From Casuarius casuarius (taxonomy: Eukaryota > Chordata > Aves > Casuariiformes > Casuariidae), in the NCBI GenBank assembly GCA_003342895.1, contig PTFA01000017.1:1-64000 (forward strand): a stretch of 64,000 nt of DNA, written 5' to 3'. Shown here one piece after another: positions 49,735 through 62,000 of the stretch (position 1 is its first letter; the number at the start of each line of letters is the position of its first letter). Under the pieces are notes generated by a model that did not search any database, was not told where the DNA came from, and was given only the letters and a program-made list of their open reading frames with translations. Both the position numbers and the translations under genes were made by a program.

Positions 49735-49950
49735 TGGTGCAGAGGAGGGAGTGGGAGCACTGGCCCGGCGCCAGCACCGTGGACACACTTCGTCACCCAG
49801 TTTTGCTGTGCTCATCGTCGTCTGTGTGCCCAGCTTGCCGGCTAGCACCCGGCCTGCCCACTGCTGCGCCTCTCGGCAGCGAGCCCAGGCTGCAGGGCCA
49901 GCTCAGCGCCCGCCCGCCCTCACTTCGCACGAAAGGGCTGGGAAAGTCGT
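49735..49950. other. CpG-rich patch, candidate small CpG island
   Basis: By hand count about seventeen CpGs occur in roughly 200 bases, with G+C well above 60 percent, in a window that is otherwise CpG-depleted. Examples are CCCGGCGCCAGCACCGTGG near 49764 and CAGCGCCCGCCCGCCC near 49903. The patch underlies long open segments on both strands (49734-50138 plus, 49920-50465 minus), which its composition alone can explain. It may mark an unrecognised promoter; no TATA box or initiator can be singled out. Confidence 0.45.
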
Positions 49951-52900
49951 ATCAGGAAAAAGAGAAAATGCATTTGCCAGAAACAGGCTTGAAGGCTGTC
50001 GTTTGCCTTCCCTATATCCACGCTAAATGGTTCTGCTTTGAGCTGCAGGCTTGGGAAAAGAGAGCTAGTCAGGCTTTCTTTAAAAAATGCCCAGTTCAAG
50101 AAAGGTGCAAAATGAAGGATTTGGAAATACTGCCCTAACAGCAACCTGCGAGGGAGAGAGGTGATCCTGTCCCCCTTTATTATGGTCCATGCAATAGCAC
50201 TGGGCTCCCTCCTAATGTCGTCTGTATAGCTGTAGGAAGGATACTTAGGGGTCATTAATTCTGTCGCAGCAAAATCAATGTGCAACTTTGGCACCGTAGG
50301 TCTGTGCAGAAGGGTGCAGTGCTGCCGTGGAAGGTGTTCAGCACTGCAGCTGCAGCCTCTGCTAGGAACATGCTGCCGAAGAGGCAGCAGCTCATTTCTG
50401 TCTGCTGTGCAGAAATAGGGATGTGTAAGAAACCAGAGGAGGAACAGTTGCCTTGAGAAAACCACTGAATTCCCAAACAGAAGTAAAATAAGAAATGTTC
50501 CACTAATGCAGAGGAAAATTTTAAAAACTTAAAAATTATGGGAAATTTGCTGTCTTAGAGAAGCTCCATAGGTAAGATTGAAGAGCTTGGAAGTTCTTTT
50601 TTCGAAATGAGGGAATGGAATACTATTTAATTGAATAGCTCTGTTTCAGACTTTTGTTCTCTTTATTACCAAAGCAACGTGAAAGGTGTAAGGACTTGGT
50701 CAAAAGAGAAATGATGGTGCAACCTTTTCTCTCCTTCTGTTGTGCCTTCGTGCATAACTTATTTCAGTGTTTTCAAAGGTATTGAAGAACAGGATGCCAG
50801 ACAGGATGAATAAGTGTGCATTTACATTAGTGTTTTAGGTCAGATCAGGCATGCATTTTAAAATAGTTCTTCCAGTTGTCTCCACTTACACCATTTGGTT
50901 TGTGTTGCAGGGTGGTCTCAGAGCTAACAAACTCAGCTCCTTTTGGATGAAACTAAATTGAAACAAGCACTCCAATCACTGCGCACTCAGTCCACCAGAT
51001 GAGACTGGAGCTAATCTGAAGTAAATCTCCCAGATATGTGTATAATGTGGGCATTAGGTTCTCATCACCAACTGTTTCTCCCCACATGCATCTTCTAATT
51101 GCAATGCGAACACAGCCTAAGGCTATGGAAACGGCTTCAACTGCTATCCCACAGCTCCCTATCTGCAACTGTGGAAGATCTGTAGTTTTTCCTTATCCTG
51201 AGGATTGATAGTAGGTGCCTGTTATGCAGAAGAGAACAGCTGTTTAAATAGCAGTTATTATTGGTAAGTGTGTGTGGTACAACCTATTCTCCTGAATAAG
51301 CAATGCGCAAAAATCCCCTGAGAGGCAGAGTCATTAAGGAGCTATCTAGATACATATGCTTTTGCATGTCTTTCATCTAACTCAGAGGTGGGAATGCAAA
51401 TTCTGAAACTTGGGGACATCCTGTGGCTCTGTAGCACTCTCTGGGAGAGATGTGCTCATAAAGAAGTGAATAGATCTCACTCATTCTTATTCCTCGTTTA
51501 CTCATGTAACATTTATAGTATGGATAATATTCCCCCTTTAATAACTAATTAATAATAGCTCAGTGTGAAGCTACAGCTAGAACTGAAAATTATTCTTATT
51601 GTACTTAACCGTTTCACATCACTACTGCCTGGCTCTGCAGCTGCCCTGCTCCAGCAGGAGTCCGGGGCACGTTGTGCCTGAGGCAGGCGTGCACGCTGTA
51701 TTTCCTTTGGCTTACGGAGGGATAACGGAGCAGATGGTCGCTCTGGACCTGCCTGGTTGTCTGTCCTCCGTTCTGCCCCAGCGCTTTGGTTTGGGAGCAG
51801 AGTGGGGCTTTCTGAAGGTCCTGCCTCCTGTCTGCTCGCTCCCTTCCCGGGGTCCTGCCGTTTGCATCGGGGGTGAGAATGAGCTGTCTGGGCAATGCTG
51901 AGACATCAGGACTGAGGCAAGCTTGTGACGTGGGCTTCTTGCTCCTGCCTCCGGGAAACCGGGCTCCTGGTGTTCTTTAGATGCAAGGAGACAGGACTCA
52001 CAAACTCGTAACATGCAACTAGGGTCTTAGCCAAAGAACTTAACATTTTTAGTGCAAGAGGCCACAAATAGCTTTCTTCCTGTCTCATCTCAAATGACGC
52101 CTCTCCTATGCTGTGAAAAGGAGCCCAGGCTATTCCTTAACGCAGCAGTGTGAAAAGGGCTCTCCTGGGCTCCAAGGGCCCCAGGGCTGCCCTGGGGCCT
52201 GGTTCAGGGCAACGCTTAAGTCTATGCTTAAAACAAAGGGCTCAGGTGCCCTGTTTCTTGCTCAGCAGTCTGGGCTACCATCCGTCACCTCGTTGAGGAT
52301 GTGCCTTTTCACATCAGTGCCAACAGCAAAGGTTCTAGTTAATTTTATGGAGGCTCTGTTGCTGGGATGTGAACTCTGCTTCAAGGTAGTGTTTTTCTTA
52401 TTATATTTTTTGCTTCATTTTTTTTCGGGTTGATTTGTCTCAATGTATTTTTTTTTTCATCTGGCTGTTCAGCACAGTTAGGGGGAAGATCACGGATGCT
52501 TCATGGAATTAAAGCCTGTGTAAAGATTTATTAACAAGCGTTTTTAGATATAGTAACTTTAATAAGCACTTTCCATGGACTTTTTGAGACTCCTATTTGC
52601 TTTGATAGCTGCAGTACAGAGACTCTGCAAAGATATATCTGAATAGATGCAGCTATAAGAATAGTTTTTTTAAACTGTTGAGCAAGAGCTTTCCTAAATT
52701 ATAATGTGATGTCAGAAATGAAAATCGTTGGTCCTCGTACCAGACACAGTGAGAGAACAGAGCGGAAGGAAAAAGAAAATGCCAGCAATGAAACCAAGCA
52801 AGTCTGTGTGGTTGTTTATTAAAGAGCTGCTACTAATTGCAGTTGTCAGCTCTTACAGGAGATTGTTCATTTTCTCTTTAAGGCTGTAAATATTGTGCAT

Positions 52901-55900
52901 GCAAAAATGATTGAAAAATTCTGCCTTGATCTTCTCCAGACAAAAGGGAAAGACTTGCTTGGCTTCACTGCAAGGCCAGTACAGATTGTCCAGCAAATAT
53001 AAGGAAAGAAAATAGAAAAAATCTGGACAACTCTTTGAGCATCTGACTGAGCTTAGGAAGGAGTGAGGAGGAGCCTGGGAAGTGACTAGCATGGTGCTGT
53101 TTTTGGGGAAAAGGGCTTTGGATTCATCAGTATGCCACATTATTAAGACATATATGGGAAATACTTCCGACAGGACTATGGATGCAGCAGTTTGACATAT
53201 TGCTCTGGCCTTTTCCTTAGCAGAGACACAGGACATTTCTATTCTGAGTCCAGCTCTTAAAGAAATGAAATCAATCTCTTTCCACCTTCTTAAATAGGAG
53301 CTACATTGTCCCCTAAATGTTTGTAATAGCTCTGTGTTAAATCAGAGTACAAGTTTGGTCAAAATTAAAACATTTATATTGGAAAGAGACAAGAAAGCAT
53401 GGGTGTGTGTATAAATGACTGCTGTGGAAAAAAAAGCCAGTCGACAAGTTATTGTTCTTAACTTCCCTTTCAGTTTTCCTTTACGTATCCCCCGATACAT
53501 AGGAGGGGTCAGTCTGTGGTTGGGAGGTGTAGGCACCACCTCAAAACAAAGAGCAATAAATACAAAATGCAAAAAATCCTCTGGCGTATTAGTTCAAGAT
53601 CTTGTTCTAGCCACAGTGGCTCTGTAGGTGACTTGGCTAATGGCACTGCTGTCAAATGTTGAATCTCAAGGTCTGCAGATCACAGCAATTAAAGAGAAGG
53701 ATGATGCAGACAACATTTAGATATTTAGAAAATCTACATTTTACCAGCTTAGGTCAAACAGCACTCAGGGAAGATATTTCAGGAAAAAAAAAAATCAGTG
53801 TGATCAGAAAAAGATACATCATTCAACGAACATCACTCAGTATTTTTGAGTTGTTTTCTAGACTAAATGGACACTGGTTAGTCTGCCATACTGAGAAATT
53901 ACTGGATCCAGTCTGAGTTAGTGGGGATAGCTCACACTGTTCTCTAAAAGCAATAGGAGCATATCCGGAAAGTTTAAAGAACTGCTGATTTAAGAAAATT
54001 AGATGTTTTGCCCAATTCCAATTTCATCTGCTCCAATTCAAAGGTAGAAAGCCACTTAAGTCAATATATGCGCATAAAAAAGGAAGGGAGTAGTTCAGAA
54101 TAATTATACTGCAGAACCTCAGTTTAGGCTTGATTATAGATCTTAAATTGTCTAAAAAATAGTAATTCCTACCGTAAGGTGGAAAGTTACGGTAGCATAG
54201 AAAACCTATTGAGGGAAGGATTTAACTTGATGTTCATTTTTCAGATTAAAATGAAAAGATGAGAAAATAATGAAATAGTTTCACTGTACTATGGTGGATT
54301 TTTTTAAAAATTAGCACTGCATGTTTTTTAAACTCTTTTATTGTTTTAATGTTGAGGTTGCATTATTGGACAAACCATCTGCATACAAATGACAGAAAGA
54401 ATGAACTTTCAGTGCTTAGAATTGGCAAGGTTAATTTAGATTCCTTAAAAATATCAATGCTGTGGCAATGGTAGTAGTTGTCTTTCTGTGTACCCTTCCT
54501 GAGATGACTCAGTCACTACATTTGTGTCTTAGAGGGAAAATTACAAAGGTGATTAGGTGATTTAAAATGAAGTTAGCTTTAAAAAGCCACTTTAGGCACC
54601 CTGTGAGGATTTTCTGCAAATCCCTGTGTTTGTGTCAATGGGCCCATAGGCAATTTTAGCTCATAAAATACCTTTGTAAATCTGGCTTCTGACTTCTAGA
54701 ACCTTAAAACAAAGTCAAGGTCATTGCCAAAGTTTGTCTCTTCCACCACTGCTGCTGTAAGTGGGAAGCAAACTTGTACTTTCAAAGCAGAATTTTGCCT
54801 TTAATTGGTATTGGCTCACCCTGTCTGATTATGAAGCGTTATAGTAATACATGGGTTTTTATTGTAATTCCTTTGCAATGCATGCTTTTGCTTTTTTTCC
54901 TTCCCTGTAGACTTCTGTTTATCAACTCTGTCTAAAGCAATAGACCATTTTTTCTGTAATGGTATCTCCTTCTCTAGCCTGATCAGTGGATTATCAAGAT
55001 TTGCTAGCTAAAGTTTATCTCAGTCGAAGATTGTTTGGTGAAATAATAGAGGTACTTCTGCTAAAACCAGCTTTTTTGTCCATAGTGTTCATTGGCTATC
55101 TCTCCATAGGGCAATCTGAGATTTTTCCATGTATTACATAAGTTTGCATTAAATCTTTTCCTTATGGCACTTCTAATCTAATCCAAATCCAAATCTCACT
55201 TCTCAGTCAAACCAACCATTTATGTTCATGACCTTGCTCTTATCTTTTGTAGGAACTGAGAAGGTAACTTTAGGCAGCTATTTTTCTGCCTACAGGTTCT
55301 TTTTTGTGAGCTTCTACAGAGTTTTTTCCTTTCCTGTATAGTCCAGCATACATTTGGGACTACTGAGAGGGTTAAAGGGGGGCTGTTGTGTTTGCAGTAC
55401 GAAGGAGCACTCATTTTTCTTTTAGGGAGGCTGAAGGAAAAGCTGGACAGGTGAAGGGAATAAGCAAATGGTTTGGAGAAACGTAACATCTGCTTTTTGC
55501 CTGTGATTATGCTGCCTATCTTTTACTTAATTTGACATCTGGGTCTATTTTTGGGCTCGGAAAAAAAAAGCTGTTCTGGAATGGGAAGTTATTGGAACGG
55601 ATTCCTCCAATTTTTGATTTAATTTTCCATTGTGTGGAGATGGTTTTGTGTGTGTTAATTTAGGATGAAGATTGTGCTAGCATGACTATGCTGAATTATC
55701 TCAAGGGTAAACTGGTGCATACACTCTACCTGAAGCCACACTAAAAAATCAACGTGGAAATCAAAGTCAGGAGAAGGCAATTTGCCTTATGAGCAGGGTG
55801 ATTCACCAGAAGCAAATGAAAAATCCAGGGGAATCAGTCTGATGTCAGCAGAAGATTAGTAACACATGAGAGTTCTCATAAAAATCCAGTTCTGACTAAA

Positions 55901-56020
55901 TATTTTCATTGTAAACAACTGCTGCTGAAATGATACATGAAAAGAAATACCCCACTTCATTACAATGTTTGGAATCTTTCTCTTTTCACAATATAAAGGC
56001 ACCAATTTTTCACTGGCTTT
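49951..56020. other. Non-coding sequence with a second CpG-bearing stretch
   Basis: No gene is recognised. A GC-richer stretch at about 51620-51965 carries roughly sixteen CpGs in 340 bases. Other items: T and A homopolymers (52447-52458, 53785-53796) and a perfect 9-base-stem hairpin (54169-54195). The 127-codon minus-strand open segment at 52853-53236 has no recognisable domain. Confidence 0.5.
54169..54195. repeat. Perfect inverted repeat, 9-base stem and 9-base loop
   Basis: CTACCGTAA (54169-54177) and TTACGGTAG (54187-54195) are exact complements around GGTGGAAAG. The stem holds a CpG in each arm. It is too short for a microRNA precursor and is listed as structure only. Confidence 0.85.
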
Positions 56021-56091
56021 CATAGCTCTGAGAGAAAAAATGTAGAGGATAGCCTGAAGGATCACCTAGTTTAACCTCTATTAGCACATGA
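56021..56091 (-). mobile_element. Possible short relic of a CR1-type 3' end
   Basis: CATAGCTCTGAGAG followed by TAGCCTGAAGGATCACCTAG and TTTAACCTCTA resembles the reverse complement of CR1 ends (a CATAGA..., GGAC, GATCATCTAGT, AACCTC pattern). It is only about 70 bases and diverged. Confidence 0.35.
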
Positions 56092-59000
56092 ATACATGAA
56101 GCAATATTAAATGGAAAATAGAAACACTTCAACATCATATCAAGTGCTCAGTTCATATTTACAGATTGGACTGTAGTCTGTGAAGATGCTGAATGAAAGG
56201 TCCTTGTTTCTCTCACTCTAAAATGACAGAGGTAGGAATTCTGGTGGTAATAAAGCCAAAATTCCCTCTATTTCATCATTTTGATTTCTTTTTTTTTTTC
56301 TTACTGTATTCAACAGTTACCCTCTCTTTCCTTGTATAAAAACAACCACTTGCAAATTCTGCAAATATCATTTGGCTTGTATGACGTTTTCTTCAGTGAT
56401 AGAATTTGACAGTGCTGATTTGTTTTTACATGATAAATATGAAATTACAAAGTATAAACCACTTTCCGGAGATGATGTTGAATTAAAACCCTATTCTAAT
56501 TTTCCTTAAAATGGAAAATTTAATTATAAACAATTTGAACACTTGCAGGAAATACACATTTTTTTCATTTTTTGGCTTTGGAAATCTGTTGGTTTGCATA
56601 GGTATTCTGTATGTCAAGATTTGACTGGTGCAAGTAGATTCTGTAATGAGGACATTTACATAAACAAATTTCATTCTTTTCGTAAAATGCAATGTTAAGC
56701 TTTGTCCTTCCCCTGATAACCCCAAAAGACAGAGATATAATGGTAGAAAGCATTCCCTTATCGGACAAAACCTATCAGTCTGCAACTCATGCATAATACA
56801 AAGGTGCTGAATAGATGATTCCTGCTATAGAACACCAGGAAGTCATTTTCCACGGGATATTAGGAGGCATTTTTCCTTTCAATTCAAATTTCATTTGCTA
56901 CAACTAATTTAGCCCTTAGCACTTTATAATTGTGCATAAAAAATAAAACGATGGCCCATAAATAAACTTTACTGGAAGCTACAAACAAANTGGCCAAATA
57001 TAACTTTGCAAAAGTAAAAGCTATGGTCGCGTTCCCATGTCAAACTAGGCTTCAATTGGTTTTAAAAGTAGGTAGGACATAGCAACTGTATTCTTCTACA
57101 ATTTAATATGAACATTCTCCTGCTGCATCAGAGTTTCTAGATTCTTCCCCCCTGCTATTCTTGTTTTTTTGAATATAAGGCTCAAGTCAGTAAGTTGTGA
57201 AAACCTCCTGTTGCTGCTGTTCCTTATGCGAGGCTAGGGGAGCTNGGGGTCAGTGGGGAGGCAGACAGAGGGGTCTGAATACCTGGGAAAGTGAAGAGGA
57301 CAAAGTGGAGTTGGGAGGAAGGGAGTCTTCCTGGGGCCACCAAGGCAGTCTCTGCTGGGACTTCCAGTATTTTGCAAGGATAACGGTACTACATCCTTGC
57401 CACATGCCACAACTTCCTGAGTGAGTTTGCATGTAACTGGCACTTATTCAGATAGATAGAAAAGATCTAGTTCTTAAAATCACCGTAGTGATCAGGAGCA
57501 GCTCAGCTCCTGCTTGGAGCCCATGCCCGAGAAGCTGGTCCCTGCAAGGCTGGGAGTGTCCCCAAGGATGGGCACTGAGCCGCAGGGAGCAGACCATCTG
57601 CGGGGCATGTGGTGGGGGATGCTGGCCTCTGTGCTGCTTTCCTGTCCAAGCTGGAGAGCCACGGACTTCAGTAAAGTTATAACTGAGGAGCAGCATAGCA
57701 TCTAGGTATTAATTTCCCAGATCTTTTTCAGAAATAGGAGGCAGGGCAAAGCCATGGCCCTTTTCACCCAAAGCGGAACTTTCCTCATAGATCCACATTG
57801 CTATGAGCAAACCTCCCTATTTTCTGTAAAAGGAGTCTTTTGCTTTTTTGGAGACTCTTCCTGTTCATGGAACTTATCAGCTGGCTTGCAAGGACGAGGT
57901 TACATTTTACAGCTGAACTGATCTAAAAGCTCCCGACTGTCAGCAAAGGGAGGTCCCTTGTCTCTGTAACTTCATCCCAGACGTGAGCTGCGCAGAGGGA
58001 GGAGGCCGACTGCACTCCTGCGGTGACCGCGAGCTCTCGGATTCATGCGGTTATCCTCTGGGGCTTCATCCTCAGCGCACTGAGCCCTACATCTTCCTGA
58101 GATTTCTCAAATGAAGAATGTGTTCGTGAAAAAGCTATCTGTTCTTTCCCACTCATCAGAAGTCTGGGAAAAACAGTACCCTTTTCAAAAATGGTATTTC
58201 CTTGAAAAAAGTCAACATTTAAAAAATTTTGTTTTGTTTTTTAATGGCTACTGTTCTTGTTCAGTTTTTTTTCAGGAGGGAAGTGCAAAGAACCCAGCTT
58301 TTGTCAAGGCAAGATTCAAGATGCTACTAACCAAAGAGCTACTTGGGAACGGGCTGGACAGTCCGTGGGAGTCATCAGCTTTGATAAATGAACAGAAGAG
58401 CTTCGTTTCCATTAAACCAGTTGTTGTTAGCCAGTTCAGGACTTCCAACTTGATAGAAGGTCCTCGTCTTCAGCAAACTGGCAGTGACTATCTAAAAGCT
58501 ATTTGATATAAAAAAGCCCAGTAAATGTTATTTTCACCTCCTTGACTTTGAAGGCAGGGATCCTTTCTGAGGGCCTGTGTGAGTCGGTGATATCTTGTGT
58601 TGTTTCAGATAGTTTCTCATGTTGTGTTGAAGGATGTGAGAAACTGTCAGAAATTCTGTTTTCTCTTGGTTGCCTGTCAAAAGTCAGAATTTTGAAGGTT
58701 GCCTTTAGTTAATGAAATAAATACAGAGCCACTGAGAACGCACCAAACTTTCAGTATTTATGTGTTTCCTTTTCTCTGCTTTGTTGTTGCTAATAGAAGG
58801 GCTTCAAAAGCTCAAAATGTGGGCTTCTTTTGGACTAATTTTTAATTACTTAGCCCTTAGAGCCTAAATTACTGTTTTTCTTGAAGAGCCTCATAAATGT
58901 CAAGTTTTAAAAACAGAGTAGGTCGTAAACATTTCAGGGCAATACCATGTGTTTCTTGTGTTAAACAACATGGTAAAATATAATGCAGCTTATCTGTGGT

Positions 59001-62000
59001 AGGGCAACAGTTCTTCTGTAATTAGTAACTCTGCTAGTAACAGCAAGCATCTCATGGTTATATTTCAAACTAGGCTGGAGCATAGATGTTTCTTAACCAA
59101 AGCCTGGAGAGCAAAAGGGCTTTTAAAAGAATTATAGAGATTCAGGAGAAATATATGATGATAACAGTAATTAAAAAAAAAAATTTTTTTTCACTATTTG
59201 TCTTCTCTCAAGTTGTCTGCTAACAAATGTGTAGCTGCTTAGATGAGCGTTTAGTCTGATCAGAGGGATCTTTACCCACAGCAATGGCAGTTTGCAAGCA
59301 GCACCAAACAGCTGCAGAGCACTGACGTTATTCAGACATTTATAAAAATATCCTGGTTTTATGCATGAATATAGTGAAGCTTCTAAAAGAAAAATGATTT
59401 GGAGAATGACTGAGCAAATTCAAAGCCACATGGATCTTTTTTTGGTGCAGAACCATCTTATATTACTCATGGCTCTTATTTAGGTAAACTCGTCTTCTTT
59501 CCCTATGGACAAATGCTCTGTGGTAGTAGGGCTGTAACATCAGCAATGCTGCCACTGTAAGATAACAATTGCAGACATGAGTAGCACAGGCAGCCCAAAG
59601 CATTTAATGGTGTCAGTGTTTCCTATAAATTAACTGTGCAGCATTACATTTTATTGACAGGAAATAGCCAGTTTGTCTCAAGGCATCTGGCTCTTGATTT
59701 TATTGGCCTGAAGGATACCTGAACAAAGAAACATATATATAATGCTATGTCAAAAAGATAATTATTTCAGCAAAGACATTCCTTATATTTCTTCTACCGT
59801 TTCATATAACAAGCAGTGGAATAATTGATGATGTTGTTCCTAATCAGAAAGTAACTATATCAGAAGGGGATGAAACCAAATAATTTTTCATTAGCTTCTT
59901 GAGAAAAACATTATACACACATGCACATTATATATATATTTATATATATGTATATGTTCTTGAACCTCCTTTTAATTATTTTAGTGTATTTATAATAACA
60001 CTCCATACATATTTTGTCAATTTCCCTTCAAGCGGTTAACAAATATTAATTGAGATCCATAGACTCCCACCTGTCATTTTAATGAAAGATCACCAGTTCA
60101 GAGCAGAGAAATGGAAGAAAAGTGAAAGGCCATGATTGCGAGAGATGTGGCTGCCCCCAGTGAGTAGGAGCTAAACATGCTGAGCGTCTGTGTGAGATAC
60201 TGGTGCTGGCAACTCTGGGAGTTTTATTACACAAGTCACAACATCTGGTGTTTTCCTTCAAGCTTCCATATCTGAAGTCATGTTATGATATGTCATTATT
60301 AGGAAAGTATGCTTCTGGCTTTCATAGTCAAGGAGAACAGCTTGGGAAGGGGGACTCCAATGACTCAGAAATCACGGTGTAAAAGGACACATGTTTTAAA
60401 TTAAAAAAAAATCCTGTAATTCTTAAAAACAACCTTATGTGGCCTGATGCATGGTTTCTGAGAGCCCAGGGCTGCCTGGGTGATTTCTGTAAGCCATGTG
60501 GGCAGTCATAAGCTCTGGGGGGCACAGACAGCCCCAGGCACCTGGTCTCGAGCCATGGCCAGCTGATGGGGTTGAGAAAGGCCACATGTATGAAAATGCT
60601 GTGCACATGGCCAGGGTAGCTGGTACGAATCTCTGGTGTGGACACCCTTTTGGGCCAGATCCTTCACTTCTGTGGATGGGGCATCTTCATTTCTGTTATT
60701 AACTAGGTCTATGGCTACTGCATTTCTCATTAAGGACAAACCTGCAGCCTCAATTCAGGAGCAGCCACTGCATCCCACATCTATTTTTGCATTACAGCCA
60801 TCAGCCCGAGCCCACGGTCATGATGGCCTCGAGCTCCTGTAGGACCAGACGCCCCTGCAGCACGCAGAGAGTTTGAAACCTCTCCTTAAGGGCTGTGCCA
60901 GCAGTGCTGGGGCACAAACAGCCGGGAGCAAACAAGCTTGAAGCACAGATCCTGCTGGCACATGAAAGAGCTTGAAGCTATTTAAGAAGTTTTCACCACC
61001 TGAGTGTTTTCTACCTCCCCCTAACGCGCTTCTAATTTCAGTGATGATGAATCCATCTCAGCTGAGTGAGAGGGACTTCACTGCTGAGAGAGTAACTCCT
61101 TAAACCACTGCTGCTTTTTTGCAAGTGAATATTTGGCAGCACCTGTCCAGCTATTATTTTTTTGCAATGCCTCCCTTCTGCTACTGGGTGTACCTTGAAG
61201 CTCCAGTCGCACAAGGTCCAGCCTGAGCACAAGCACACCTCAGGCTGTGTGGAGGCATTCAGGCAGTGATGGCCAAGCTTTAATCTGGCCTTCACAACAT
61301 TGGGTTAGCTCAGGAGTCTTGCCAGGCTGGGTACTGGTTCCAGCCTCAGCCTTGCGCCTAAATAGCAATTTAGACGTGCCACAGAAAGATGTGTCTTTCT
61401 GTATTTAAAAGGAAGTATAGCAATCCTGAAAGGTTAGGACTATATGCTGTGAGTCAGGCAGTATGGTTACTCAGCATATGTCCCCAGCTGCAGTAATAAA
61501 GTCTCTTGGAATCAGTATAAATTCCTTTCTTTGTTTGACAGATTTGATAATTTTGACAAAACTTCTTAAAATACACAGAGTACATACACACAAGCCTTCT
61601 CTCCTCCTCAAGGCTCTCAGTGATCTTAGTAGCTCCCAGAATATCAATAACTGTGACAGATGGTACTAGCTCTGCTATAGTTGCAGGATAGTTTTCTATC
61701 ATATATGCCTAAATTGGTAGCTGAGCTAATAGGATCTTAATAAAAATTACTTTTGTCATTCAGCCATAACAACTTGTAGGTGTGGGGAGCAGGTATGATG
61801 TTTGCAGAGCAGATGCTGGTTATGTTGACTGAAGCTGTCTGTAAAGTCCCTTTATAGTACAGGTGGATGCAATTATCTCATTCAGTTGGGATTAGGTCAG
61901 TGTAGTTCAGCTTTACAGAGAGCACTGAAAACACTTTGAAGAGGGTGTCCTGGCTTATGTGCTACCTGTTAGTGGAAAGGGTAAACAGAAAGTGTTGTTA

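Noticed and set aside
49920..50465. 181-codon minus-strand open segment beginning MVFSRQLFLLWF, with a signal-peptide-like start
   Set aside because: It overlaps the CpG-rich patch, where stop codons are rare, has an opposite-strand open segment overlapping it, and shows no known domain or ordered cysteine pattern. The hydrophobic start alone is not evidence.
52853..53236. 127-codon minus-strand open segment
   Set aside because: No recognisable domain, and cysteine, phenylalanine and leucine richness typical of translated AT/T-rich DNA.
54169..54195. Hairpin considered as a microRNA precursor
   Set aside because: The stem is only 9 bases and pairing does not extend beyond it.
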